This document shows positions 23,878 to 36,026 of a stretch of 64,000 bases of DNA, piece by piece; positions within the stretch are counted from its first letter, which is position 1, and the number at the start of each line of letters is the position of its first letter. The stretch lies in the NCBI RefSeq assembly GCF_041956535.1, contig NW_027192205.1, forward strand, positions 372,085-436,084. The letters are read 5' to 3'. The notes below the pieces were generated by a model. It was not told the DNA's origin and did not search any database. It was given only the letters and a program-made list of their open reading frames with translations. Both the position numbers and the translations under genes were made by a program. The DNA comes from Calcarisporiella thermophila CBS 279.70. Lineage: Eukaryota; Calcarisporiellomycota.

Positions 23878-24772
23878 ATTTGCTACATTAATTTCCATCC
23901 ATTTCCTTCCTTTTATTGTAAATTGCACATTTTCCCTTTGATTTTCCTTTTGGTAAATGTGTTTTCTTTTTTTGACAATAATGTGTTGTTATATTACTCC
24001 TTTTAACACAAGATGCAAATTCACAGATGATTTCGTAATATAGATATCATTTTGACTGATATTATTGGCACAACCTTGCACAGTTGGTCGTACGGCTCCT
24101 AATATATCAGCGCGTGAATATCCAAGTTATGAGCTGAGGAAATGGTAAATCTTAGCATACATGACTTAAATGCGTACGATGAATTTCCCTTTTGGAAATT
24201 TGTAAGACAGCTTTGCAGTAGAGTCGGATCCCACCGAAGTTTATGTGATATAAGCTGTTTTCTGAAAGAAGGATTATCATCTGAAACTTGCTACGCCTTA
24301 TCAAAACTCACACTTTTAAGAAAAGTAAAAAGTATATTTGCATAGGAAGGGGAAGCAAGGAGAGGTAATTCGAGTTTACATGCGATTAAACTCGAAATAT
24401 TCTCGACTTATGGGGTCTTCTCACGCCTGTTCACGAGACGCTACACAAATATTTAGTAATCTCCATCCAATTCTTGCCGCCGATACCAAAAATACTCGAT
24501 ACGCGAGGATTACTTCACCTCGGGCATTTTTTAATTTCTTCTTAGGCGTATGAGCTTATCTCCTTTTGTCTCTCTATTTCTCCTTGACAGTATACTCCTA
24601 CGACTTGTCTAATTAATATCCACGTGTGCAATTATTCACACTCTGACATAAGTCGAGCTCATTCCCCTTCTTAGCATATCATTATCGTGAGCTCTACCTA
24701 TAGAGCTCTTTCCACAAACGATTCTAAGCATTTGGTGCTCTTCAGAACAACACTTGTCCCTTTCAATCAGAA
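23878..24772. other. intergenic, two doubtful ORFs
   Basis: Two overlapping plus frames (24142-24345 and 24338-24553, 67 and 71 codons) occur but neither shows a domain, signal or splice support. The stretch 24545-24770 is CT-rich and is the likely promoter and leader of the VTC gene. Confidence 0.4.
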
Positions 24773-27281
24773 ATGAAATTTGGAGAAGAACTCAAGAAGC
24801 AAATACTTCCTTCATGGCGGTTCTATTATCTCGACTATAATAGGCTGAAGCAATGCCTTTTTGATAATACAACAGGCGGGGAAGTTTTTGGTGAAAGGGA
24901 AGAGGAATGTTTTGTGGAGTTGTTAGAAAAGGAACTGGATAAGGTATTGACGCATAACATTCACATTAGCCTTTCCCGACTTTTTCCCTCTTTATTTATT
25001 TCTAATTTTCAATGCCCCCTTTGTGTACAGGTGTACAGTTTTCAATATGTTAAATTCGGCGAGATTAATCGTCGCATTCAATTCCTTGAGAAGCATATCA
25101 GATCTTGCGCAAATTTCGAGGACAGTTCTCAACACAGCATTTCCCGCAACCTGCTTCATCTTGTTCATGATATCCAGGAACTCACTCGCTTTTCTCGCCT
25201 TAACTACACTGGCTTTGTTAAGATTTTAAAAAAGCATGATAAACGCACCCCCTTTCGAATTAAATCCCATTTCATGACGCGCTTAAACCTGAAGTCGTCC
25301 TTCCGCGAAGATCAAATGGATCCTTTGATATTAAGATTGTCTCAATTGTTCGATCTGCAAAGACGTCAGGGTCAAAAAGAAGGAAAAATGATGAAGGCTA
25401 CCACTCCAGATGTTCAAAGATTTGTAAGAATGAGTACTAAGTATTGGGTGCATATCGACAATATCTATCCACTTAAACTCTTTGTACTCCGACATCTACC
25501 GGTACTTCAACCCCAGACCAGTAATCCTGGAGCTGATACAATCACGTCCGTGTATTTTGATAATGACGAATTGAATCTTTACAAAGATCGAGTTGAGAAA
25601 CGCGAGGGAGCTGAGGTGATCCGATTACGATGGTATGGCCGTACCCATTCCCGCGTGTTTGTGGAGCGAAAGCGTCACCATGGAGACTGGACTGGAGAAG
25701 AACACGAGACTAAAGATCGGTTCTGCATAAAAGGTCGGAGTGTTTCTGCTTTTTTACTCGGAGATACAGACGTAATAGAACGTGGGACAGAGAAAATGCG
25801 AGGACACGGAGAACCAGATGAAATGATAGAACGTTATAAACAGCTTGCGCGGGAGATTCAGATCACTATAGGCGAGCAAAGGCTGAAGCCACTTCTAAGG
25901 ACAGTTTATCGTCGGACGGCATTCCAAATTCCTGGTGACGAGAGTGTAAGAATATCTCTGGATACTGATTTTGTTGTCGCAAGAGAGGAAGGTATCAGAT
26001 CGGAACAGCTCTGGCAGCCTAGTGAAGCAGTGGAGACAAAGCTTGGAGAGGAGGAGGAGCCAAAAATATGCAAGTTCCCTTTTGCGGTATTAGAGATCAA
26101 ATTGAAGCTTGAGTATGGGCAGGATCCTCCCCTATGGGTACAGGAACTGAAGCAGAGTCCACTCGTGAGTCAATGAAAAAATAGCAAATTGAATGCGAAT
26201 TAGCCTGCTAATTGATAGCTTTTTTGCTAGATTGAAGAGGTTGCCCACTTCTCTAAATTTGTCCATGCAGTTGCATCGCTTTACGAGTCTCGAGTATCTT
26301 TGTTGCCTTTTTGGGTATATTTCACCATTTGGTGTGAACTTTTCTTTATTTGCTATAAATATTTAATGATCTGTATCGAAAATTAGTTGCCGTGGGTCGA
26401 TAAAGATATACGAAAATATATTTTACCATCAGAGCATTCGCATCGTCCTCCTGTCAGTCGATCAACAACTAATACGAGCCTTAATACTGGCACAGTAGAG
26501 GGTGGATGCTCTTCCAAAATTTCACAAAGTTCAACTTCTGTCACGATCGAAGAGGATATGAGCAAATGCACTTCTATATCTTCCGTAGTTGACACTACCG
26601 AAAAATCACCTTTAATTGCAAATAAACTATCGTCACACAACAACTATGACGCAATCAGGGATAGAGGGTTCGAAGCTAGACAAGCAGGGGAAGAAGAGCG
26701 TTTTAATGATGAAGGCGTGTTATCGGCGGGAGCTTCTTCGTGGTCTCTTGGAACTCTGTTAGAAGCTGGGTGCCGAAGTAAACAGAGTTTTCCGACCAAT
26801 AGAGCTACATCCCAAAAACAACCACGAACTCCTCCTGCTGTGGATGGAGAATCTCTAATTTTCTACGCCAACGAACACACGCTCCTCTCCTGGCTTAATT
26901 TCACTGCAATTCTTGCAGGAATTAGCCTTATATTGATGAATTTTGGTGATTCTGTCGGACGCTTTTCTAGTTCACTATTTATGTGTTTATGCATTGGCTG
27001 TGTAATATATGCGGTGTATCGGTACGAAAAGAGAGCCATCATGATTAGAAGAAGGGAAGAGGGCTCCTACGGTAAGAATACAACAAATACTTGCGGTAAT
27101 TTGTGGATTTTAACACATTTTAAAAATGTTAGATGATTTGATTGGGCCAATAATTATTAGCATCGCATTGATATCCATTCTACTACTCAACTTCTACCTG
27201 ATTCTCAATGTCCAAGAGGAAGAGCAAAATTCCCCTCAATTGCCTCCAGGACCAAGTGGTGCTCTGGTTCATGCAGGTTAG
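24773..27281 (+). CDS. vacuolar transporter chaperone subunit (Vtc2/3/4)
   Basis: Five exons (24773-24943, 25031-26164, 26231-26314, 26387-27071, 27133-27281) encode 740 residues. The SPX domain (1-150) starts MKFGEELKKQILPSWRFYYL and has the lysine cluster region FVKILKKHDKRT that senses inositol pyrophosphates. The VTC/CYTH tunnel domain (about 190-480) shows VIRLRWYGRTHSRVFVERKR and FPFAVLEIKLKLEYGQ, then HFSKFVHAVASLYESRV. From memory of yeast Vtc4, the arginine pair, K281, E426, S457 and K458 equivalents are present, while the K455 position is histidine. A low-complexity linker precedes three transmembrane helices. The complex makes polyphosphate from ATP and passes it into the vacuole. 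Vtc4 versus Vtc2/3 assignment is open. Confidence 0.88.
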
Positions 27282-27841
27282 TTTGAGACCAATATCCTAC
27301 ATCGTACTTTTCTAAGAGGAGGGAGATAAAACAAAAATGGGATGAAAAGCTTTACAAAAACTACAGACCGTGTGGCAAATATGTTTCATACGCTTATTTT
27401 CTTGTCCTTTCAAATGCACTCAACATATAATGGGGTATGAATTGTATTGTATTTTTTTTTTTACTCAATTAATTTATTTTGGGATATTTTAAAAAAAAGT
27501 GCTGAGAAGGAAATTCATATGGTAAACAATTATCAAATGTGAGTGAACTCTTAATAGGGTCAGTCCTTCGGTCAAGACGAGTGCTGAGAAGTTGTTTAGC
27601 AACAGATTAATGCAATTCACGCGAGAATCGTTTTTTTACGATTATAATGACAAAATAATGCATCTCAATAGTTTCTAGTTTTCTTGTATATATATCAATA
27701 TATTTTTAGTAATTTTTAGGATTCAAGGTTTTAACCATCTGAATTGGATTTACTTTAATAATTTTCTAAAAAAGAGATAAGTAAGAGTATTGAAAGGGTG
27801 AACCAAAAAAAATCTTTATAGAATAGAAGACGGATATCCCT
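27282..27841. other. convergent intergenic region
   Basis: Shared 3' flank of the VTC and ARF genes. AT-rich; the sequence GTGCTGAGAAG occurs twice (near 27499 and 27580) but is too short to be meaningful. No gene seen. Confidence 0.5.
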
Positions 27842-28572
<731 letters not shown>

Positions 28573-28845
28573 GTTGATTCGATGTGTTTACGACAACAAA
28601 CCTCGTATGTAAGAATAATAACGCTAAATATTTTTTAAGCGTCAAGCAGATGACGCAAAATGTGGCTTTGCAATTCATATTATCTATGTATTATTTCTTG
28701 TTGGATATTCATAATATTTTTACTAGGGAATAGAAAAAGCAAAGGCATAGATATCTAATGAACATTTTCGCCATGCAAACGTTCTGTCGCAAACAAAATC
28801 ATCTGTATGGCAACAAATATATAAAAAACAGCGGTCGTATTTTTG

Positions 28846-29844
28846 TTATCGAGAGTGCTTTCTGCAAAAGTTTTCCCAATGTCGCGTTTTCGCTCCCACT
28901 ATTCCTAAATTAACACCCAATTCCTGATGCCGACGTTGGGCTTGCCATGCATATCTCAGTCTCCACCATAGCCATCCTGTAACTCCATGAAATAGCACAG
29001 CTCTTCGACTTGGTGCAGGAACAATGCTCTCCAGTCTATGTTCATAGATAAGTCCACGAGTGTCGAATTTGTAGAGAAATACGCCCTCATATGTTGAGCG
29101 CGTATTACTTCCTGAGAGACGCAATAGAGAGCGCGGAGTACCTTCGAGTACCCATCGAATATGTAAACGCTCGGGACCGTCCTCACGCATACTTAAGATA
29201 TCAAAACGAATATCACTGAAATAAAGTCCTAGACTCCATCGCAAAAGTTCAGCAACAGAAAAATAAGCGAGTTTTCCACGAAATTTAAGACCCGTATAGC
29301 GTGGATCCGAAATAATAATATTTGCAGAGTAAATTTCGCGTTCTCGGAGGCCTTGCTCGAAAAAAATAGGGAGATCGCTGCGTAAACTCTGGATGGCTAA
29401 ATGCCAGTCAAATGTAAAGATAAATATTAGAAGTAAATTAAAAAAATAAACTTCAAGTTAATAAAAAAACCCAGGAACTATCAGATCCAATAATAGTAGC
29501 TTGCCTTTTCCGTAATTTAACTTGAACTCATCCTTAGATTCTTTGTCATTGCTTTTGAAGTGAGACTCGGTCGAGTATTGATAGATAGACAAGATTCTTG
29601 GGGCCGTGATACGCCTTAATTTATCGCCAATCACAATTTGAATAAGTATATTTGAGCGATATGATATATTTGCAGTAGAGCGAACACGAATCTCTGATGA
29701 AAAAGGTTTGGCGCCGCGGCGTATTATAGACTGCATGGATTGACGTGACACGTTGAATCCACGCTTCGAATTTGTCTTTGAACCCACACAAGATGCCCTA
29801 TTAATAAACCTGCCACTAGAACACCAAGAACATACCTGAAGCAT
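28846..29844 (-). CDS. DUF2358-like protein with mitochondrial-like leader
   Basis: Two exons (29844-29505, 29396-28846) encode 296 residues. The first 75 residues are Arg/Ser-rich and may be an organellar targeting sequence (MLQVCSWCSSGRFINRASC). The domain begins at the splice junction, NYGKAIQSLRSDLPIFFEQG, followed by YSANIIISDPRYTGLKFRGK, SDIRFDILSMREDG, LHIRWVLEGTPRSLLRLSG and YEGVFLYKFDTRGLIYEHRL. This pattern, an NTF2-like fold, recalls DUF2358 proteins of fungi and plants, which have no established function. The frame closes only if the 108-nt intron starts with GC (AAAAG then GCAAGC) and ends at TTTAG. It is divergent from the BRE-like gene, with starts 214 bp apart. Confidence 0.75.
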
Positions 29845-30058
29845 TATGTCCAGCTATTCATATATGGTCGATTTCTGTAGGCGTGTTAACTTCGAGAGTG
29901 CGATTTATATTATTCATTCAACCTATTCCAAGCCATAAGCCGTCACATGTGCTGGAAATTCGATTAAATGTAGAATACATTTTAATTTCTGGGCATTTTA
30001 CTTTAATTACGGTAGTTAAGTCTGTCTTTGACGTTTGACAAGTATATATTGTCATAGG
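29845..30058. promoter_or_regulatory. divergent promoter, DUF2358-like / BRE-like
   Basis: A 214-bp gap separates two start codons facing away from each other, so both promoters must lie here or overlap the neighbouring leaders. No TATA box of clear quality was seen. Confidence 0.45.
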
Positions 30059-31826
30059 ATGGCTGCGAGAAATGACCAGCGATTCCAGTTACATCGCATC
30101 GACACGTCTATCCGACCTTGGGTCATTCATCTCCTCGAAAATGCGGAGTTTGTTCAATTAAGATATCTACGCTCTTCTGATCCATATTTTCGCGAAAACG
30201 CTCCATGTGATCGTCTTGGGATAGATATTGTGATATACAACGATATAATTTCTTGTAAATTATCGTTTTATAATTTAGGAAAATTCTTCAGACAACATCT
30301 AAATATTCTTGCTATTTTTGTTTCTCTATATAGGTCAGATGATTTTTGACCCGTCAGAATTGAATTTTCCACCAGATTGGATAGTAGAATCGAAGCAGTA
30401 TGCCGACTTTCAGGTCTCTCTCGAAAATATATACGAGCAAGATGCAAATAAAAGTGTAATTTGGCAGGGTAAGGAACGTCTTCTTAACACAATAACAAGA
30501 ATTCGCGACCAATATAAGGTAATGTCTTTTTTTCCAACGTGCCAAATGTATCGCTTTATGACATTCCCATACGTAAGCAATTTCAACGGACACTAGTAGA
30601 AAAATCTCGCTTTCATCGGATACAGCAAGAATATAGATTACTTAAGCATATTACTGATATGGAATGCTTCTTATCACGAGAGCAAGATGGTCGGCAAGCC
30701 GTGAGTAGCTATCTCAAAACTCTTATGGTAACTGTACCTTATTCAAAATTCCTTGTTTGTTATTTCTATGTAGACTGAATTTCGAATTCCAATTCAAGTT
30801 CCTACATATGCAGGGGGAGCAGAGGATACAGCTGGTGAATACCTCGAAACATATTTCATAGCTATTCCGCTCACCCTGTTTACTTTTTACTTTGCAAGGA
30901 CTCATGACCATTCGATTTATTGAGCCAAAACGAGAGTTACAGAATAATTTTGGAACGTCCAATGGTGATAGAATGGATGAAGATTTAGAGGATGGGCTTG
31001 AGGTGGAGAAGCGAATACAAGTGGACTCGGAATGGGAAGGGAAAATACTTAAAATTAAGGTAACTGCTTGTATTAATTTAACAAAATGTTTACTGACATC
31101 TCTTAACCTTTCGTAGCTTCCGGCCATGAAACCTGGTACTTTGATTGCGCAATATCTTCCTCAAATTCAGAAATCATTTGTGGATGCAACACAACTCTAT
31201 CTTCGCGCATCTGAAAGAAGGAGGAAATTTTTTGAGTATACTACGAATTCTCTTCGAAGGTAGATGAATTTACACTCCACTAGCTTATTTGGTTGCTAAT
31301 ATTGATTTTTCTTCTAACACAGAACACTTCTGGAGTGCGACACGAAGCACTACAGCTACATGGCTTTTTATTTTCGTGTTGAACCAACAGAAGAAATTGT
31401 AGCTAAAATGCGAATAAAGGGTCATGTATTTAGAGATAAGTTTTGCCAGGCTATCGTAACATGTAAAATTTATTCAACTATAATGTATCAATAATTGAAT
31501 TGACAAATTGAAATTTTTAGTTCATTTACCCAAGGATTTCCCGATATCTTCTCCGGAGATTTATTTGTCTTCGCCAGTGGATTTTACATCTCCTTTTGAT
31601 TTCCATCCCTTCGAAGCTCAGCTAAAATATAGGTATGATCCAATGTGGGATGATGAGACTTTACTCGAACAGATACGGTGAGTGATTATATTCGAAATAT
31701 ATTCTTCACTGCTAAATATGTGTCAACAAATGGTTTCCTCTACATAGGAATCGACTTGTTGAAGATATTCCCATATTTTATACACAACTTGACCCATACC
31801 AACCTGAGGGTGATATAGAATGTTGA
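30059..31826 (+). CDS. BRE/BABAM2-like BRISC and BRCA1-A subunit
   Basis: Nine exons (30059-30254, 30334-30518, 30578-30700, 30774-30834, 30899-31059, 31117-31259, 31323-31462, 31521-31677, 31748-31826) encode 414 residues. The order of features parallels human BRE: CDRLGIDIVIYND, MIFDPSELNFPPDWIVES (compare the UEV-like FNAQYPELPPDF region), QFQRTLVEKSRFHRIQQEYR, FRIPIQVPTYAGGAEDTAG, MTIRFIEPKRELQNN, then the second UEV-like half with IAQYLPQIQKSFVDATQLYL, FCQAIVTFHLPKDFPISSPE and FDFHPFEAQLKYRYDPMW. BRE is a scaffold of deubiquitinase complexes built on BRCC36. Finding it implies BRCC36/MERIT40-like partners elsewhere in the genome; that is inference. All eight intron phases close. Confidence 0.78.
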
Positions 31827-32081
31827 AAATCATTTCTCGCGGTGTAAATATATTTATACACATCTTCCCGTTTTATTAACAAAAAATTGCTGTCGACTCT
31901 ATACTGGTTGCTTCTGAGGATAAAAGCTATACTTACTATAATGAGATGAAGAGAGGTAATAGAGAAAACACTTATTGATTTCATAACGACAGATGCAATA
32001 CGTGAACATGAATAACATTCATATTGATAAATAAATAAAAAATATTTCTGAGTAGTAACACATGTGCCTGAATTTACCAAT

Positions 32082-33427
32082 TTAAAATATACATTCTTGA
32101 ATATATGGCCACAGTTGATCAATGGCTTGGTCTTCGTTCGCTCGCCCTGTGTATACGCAGCGTGATGCGCATAGTCTCTGGCGTCTCCGAGGTGCCATTA
32201 CAAAACATGGCATCGGACGATCATCAATCGGAACAGCAAGGTTAACTGCGATTTGGAGATGCTCCACCCAGTTCAGCAGGTCAAACCCACTGGATGCTTG
32301 TAGGAGTAGCTGTGGCCCGGTCGCAGTACGTAATCGAAGGACGAATCGCCGTTTACGGTAGTCAGTCGCAGCTCCAATTTCAGCATACTGAAGCGAAAGA
32401 TGATACAAGGGTGTTGATTCTTGTTCGGTAGTTTGGGGTTCGGAAGCGAATATCCAAAGAGCTGTCCCACGTAGACGTACGTATACTGATCTGATAAAAA
32501 TCGAAGATTATTAGGATATACAGTATCAACTAGTATAAAAATAACTTACTTCCATGGCCTCCTGATTGGAATGATTCCTGGGCGTCGGAATTCTACCTTC
32601 ATCATTAAATATCCCTGCTTGAAACATGTACATGTATAAGGAGGAAGCTCCTCGCGCCCTTCTTCTTCTCGTGGCATTATCTTGAATCTACGCAGCCGTC
32701 TTTCGATATATGCCATATTCTCGTTATTAATATCATTGGAATGCCGAGTTAAGGCTGAGGGTGTAATTGTTTGCTCCAACATATGTATATCATTACTTGT
32801 ATTTCGAACGAGGCTTGACATTGGCCTTGGCTCATTTTTCTCATTGTTAACCAGAGCTCTGAAGGGAGTTGGATGCTGCTCTCCGAGTCTCATTAAGGAA
32901 AAGACCAATGGCTCTTCGTCCTCCTGGTCGCTATTCGCTATTTCCTGCACGAAATGTTCACTGTCCATTTCATGTTCACTAATAGCTGCTTCTTCTTCAA
33001 AATAGCCAATACTCTCAAAATTTCCCATTCCCGTCTCTTTTCCAGCAGAATGAAGCTCTTCTAGTGTCATACTGGCTATTTTCGCGATGATACTCCGCAT
33101 GAATTTGTTTGACTTGGCTTCTATACCATTTTGTTCCCCTATACCAAGTCTTTCAGGAGACATATCATAGGCGATAAATGCTCTCCTCAAGCGTTCAGCA
33201 CAGAGGATTAGTAACTCTCTATCTATAGGTGGTACGCCAAGCTCTTTCAGCACTGTGCTTGTATTGAGAAGGAAATCTTTGAAACATATAGAATGGGAAT
33301 GGAAGAGCGTTGTGTAAACACTAAGATTGAGCTGACCAAGTGTGATCTCCATGGCGGCGCTGTTTGAGATGTTCGGAAGAGTGTCATGGATGTAAAGCGG
33401 TGAAGTATGTGATTGCGTGACTGACAT
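32082..33427 (-). CDS. PH-domain protein related to Arf-GEF PH domains
   Basis: Two exons (33427-32550, 32490-32082) give 428 residues from the first in-frame ATG. The C-terminal 150 residues form a PH domain: CFKQGYLMMKVEFRRPG, YVRLRGTALWIF, LYHLSLQYAEIGAATDYRKR, FVLRLRTATGPQLLLQASSG and LLNWVEHLQIAVNLAVPIDDR. The wording resembles the PH domain of EFA6/PSD and Yel1-type Arf exchange factors, where it follows a Sec7 domain. No Sec7 domain is visible upstream; the N-terminal 280 residues are helical and acidic. The frame stays open upstream of the ATG to a strong acceptor-like site near 33563, so a missing 5' exon is possible. Phosphoinositide binding at a membrane is the likely activity. Confidence 0.65.
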
Positions 33428-35160
33428 TTGCTTTAAATATAATGGAATTGTAAGAAAATGAACAAAGGAGAAGAAGCTAGGTTTATTCACAATTTGAGAT
33501 TCGTTATTCTTAAGTGGCAAATAATCGCCATTCAATGGTGCTCCAAGAAGGAAAGAATCTCTGGCAAAAAAAAATAGGGGCTCAGTGGTATGTTAAAAGT
33601 GAGAGAATTACAAGAATGAAAAGACAAGCACGGTAAATGCCACAAGTTAAAGTCTTTAATGCATTATTGCATATATGACAGGTAATGGCGTTCAATTCTA
33701 AGTTCAGACATCATTTAATGCAAAAGGGTAATTATAACTGGACAAAATTATTAACATATCTAATAGGTAATTAAACGGTTAATTACTCTATTATTAACTT
33801 AAAATTGGTGCTAAGACTTTGTGGCCTCGATTTTAAATAGACTGTCGCTCAAATCAAATCACATATTAATCTTTGATATCTTTTGTCTACATCAAGAATC
33901 ATTAAAATGGTTTGGTAGAATTAAGTGCATATAAGCACACTTTATCCACGTAATTAATAGTTTATATCAATTTATATTTCTGTATTGAACTGTGTCTCTG
34001 AAAAGAAACTCAAGTTTATTGTGTCAAGAGCTGACAATAATATTGAACGGTAGAATAGACTTTATTTTTCAAAACTCTCTAATACTGGCCCTAGTCTATA
34101 ATACTAATTTTGGTATTATATGCTACTGCACTTGCACCATCGATCTTTGACATCACTATAATTGCGTAAAAAAGTACATTACGCTATTGATTTAAAACTA
34201 TTGAAATTTTTTGTTCTAAGTATTTCACATATCGATACCTCACTGTAGCTCAGTCGCACCAATTTACATCGCAGTTACTGCCGACTTTAAGGTAGGGATC
34301 GATCTTTCAATCAAAGAATCTCGTGCGGAGAACTCAGTTATGATATGTCACCGGTGCTCAATAATAATTGAGTTATGTGATCTCTCCGATGAATTGAGCA
34401 TAAGCCATAGTTGCCTTTCAATGTCCCAAGCGAAAGTTAATATCTTTCCGGAAAAAACTTCATTTGCAGCATCGTGGTCGCTGTGATCATTTAATCTAAA
34501 ATTCAACGACTGACGCCTCGAAAAATACAGCAAAATTAAATTTACTGCCACTACTGTGTCCATCCTGTAAGCAGCCTTAGTTATGTACTATATGTACTCT
34601 TCAGGATTTGAATGCTCCACGCTTCAATAATATGGTCCTCTGTACAGTTGTGCGCGCCTAGAAATGCAGTGGATATTTTCCCTTTAGTCATAAGTCATTT
34701 AAACAAAATCGAGAAAATCGGATATGATAAATTAGAATATAATGCTCCACATTGATGAAGCCAGATGATTACGCAAAACTGTTGGAATTGTGAAAATCCT
34801 GTTTAAAATAACGAAGATATTATAGTAGATAAGATTTTGCCATGTTTATTAATATTTCCATAAAAGGAATTTTCAAAACTATCAAAAAATTAATCGAGAG
34901 GGCTGATTAGAGCTTTCTCAGTATCCGTAAGAAGTGTAGTGGGAAGAAAAGAGAAAATGAAAATGAAAAGTATATTACGAAATAGAATAAGCTTATATGA
35001 TTAAAGAAGCAAAGGGAGGGATCTGAAATGTAAAGCGCTGACGAAGTCCGCAATCTAGAAAAATTCATAAGCCACCATCAAAGCAAAACAACCTAAAGCA
35101 GTCTTATTCTATAAATTTTCTAACAATACGTTTATTATCGCCCACACTTATATATATTTG
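33428..35160. other. intergenic, 1.7 kb, AT-rich
   Basis: Between the PH-domain gene and mL57, both transcribed outward. A 71-codon minus frame (34348-34563) is open but unrecognised. A D-arm-like string near 34245 was examined as a tRNA and rejected. A 5' exon of the PH-domain gene could lie at the left end. Confidence 0.4.
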
Positions 35161-35717
35161 ATGATGTGGAGGCATCTTGCTAATCGCACACTCCGAACTC
35201 GAACGTACTCTACCTCTAACAAAGGATGCATTTATAAAGAAGGATCCTCGGTTGAGCTACAAGCGTTCGCAAAACAACACTCCCTCACTCCTTCTTTAGT
35301 TACGCAAGCACTGACGCATAAATCTTACCTTCATGCCTCATGTCCAACTCAAGAACGCTTTGCATCCTTAGGAAAACGTGTATTGAATTTGCATATTGCA
35401 GAAGATGCAGTACGAAAGCAGAATTTTTCTGAGAAAAAAATTGAAAATGCGAGATTGTTCTTAGCAGGAAAGAAACTAGGCATAGATAATTTGATACGAT
35501 GGAAGCCCGCTTCGGTAAGTTGAAAATTTCTTAGTGCTAAAATTTTGTCATCACATTAATCACATTTTATTTCTAGTCGGATCCAAATAGCTTAAAAGGT
35601 CAGGAAACTGTTGTTGCTTATTCAGTGAAGGCTATCGTAGGAGCTATTTATCATGAAAAAGGCTCTGTCATTGCTCGTGAATTTGTGCAGCAGCATATTT
35701 TGAATGAATCAGACTAG
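35161..35717 (+). CDS. mitochondrial ribosomal protein mL57 (MRPL15 type)
   Basis: Two exons (35161-35514, 35577-35717) encode 164 residues. A basic N-terminal leader (MMWRHLANRTLRTRTYS) precedes a degenerate RNase III fold: LTPSLVTQALTHKSYLHAS, RFASLGKRVLNLHIAE, and the second helix pair ETVVAYSVKAIVGAIYHEKG. The catalytic acids of RNase III (the E/D pair of the ERLEFLGD motif) are absent, as expected for the structural subunit mL57 of the fungal mitoribosome. The neighbouring ATG three bases upstream in the leader gives only one extra Met. Confidence 0.85.
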
Positions 35718-36026
35718 AATAAATTTTGTATAATAATACCCAAATAATTTATGAAAAGATTCGTTATATTTCCTCATCCGTATAGTATTGAAGATTTAGA
35801 GGCCATACAAAGAAAAAACACAGCAAAAATAACAAAAAAGTATCAGGAACTCAAGAGTATAGGAGCATCGTAAGGATTCGTTCAGTTTTTAGAATAAGAG
35901 TGGTAGAGTAATTGAAAATTCAATCAATAACAGCCAATAATAATGATACAAATTGTACATAAAGAAAGGGACAATAAAGAGAAAAAAAAGAAAAGAAAAT
36001 GATCGTGTGAATGGGAGAGTGTAACA
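35718..36026. other. convergent intergenic region
   Basis: 3' flanks of mL57 and the RhoGAP gene; A-rich on the plus strand, no feature recognised. Confidence 0.5.

Noticed and set aside
24142-24553. Two overlapping plus frames upstream of VTC.
   Set aside because: No recognisable protein features; region is CT-rich promoter-like sequence.
34240-34315. Possible tRNA: TAGCTCAGTCG resembles a D-arm.
   Set aside because: No matching T-arm, acceptor stem or anticodon stem could be folded at the right spacing.
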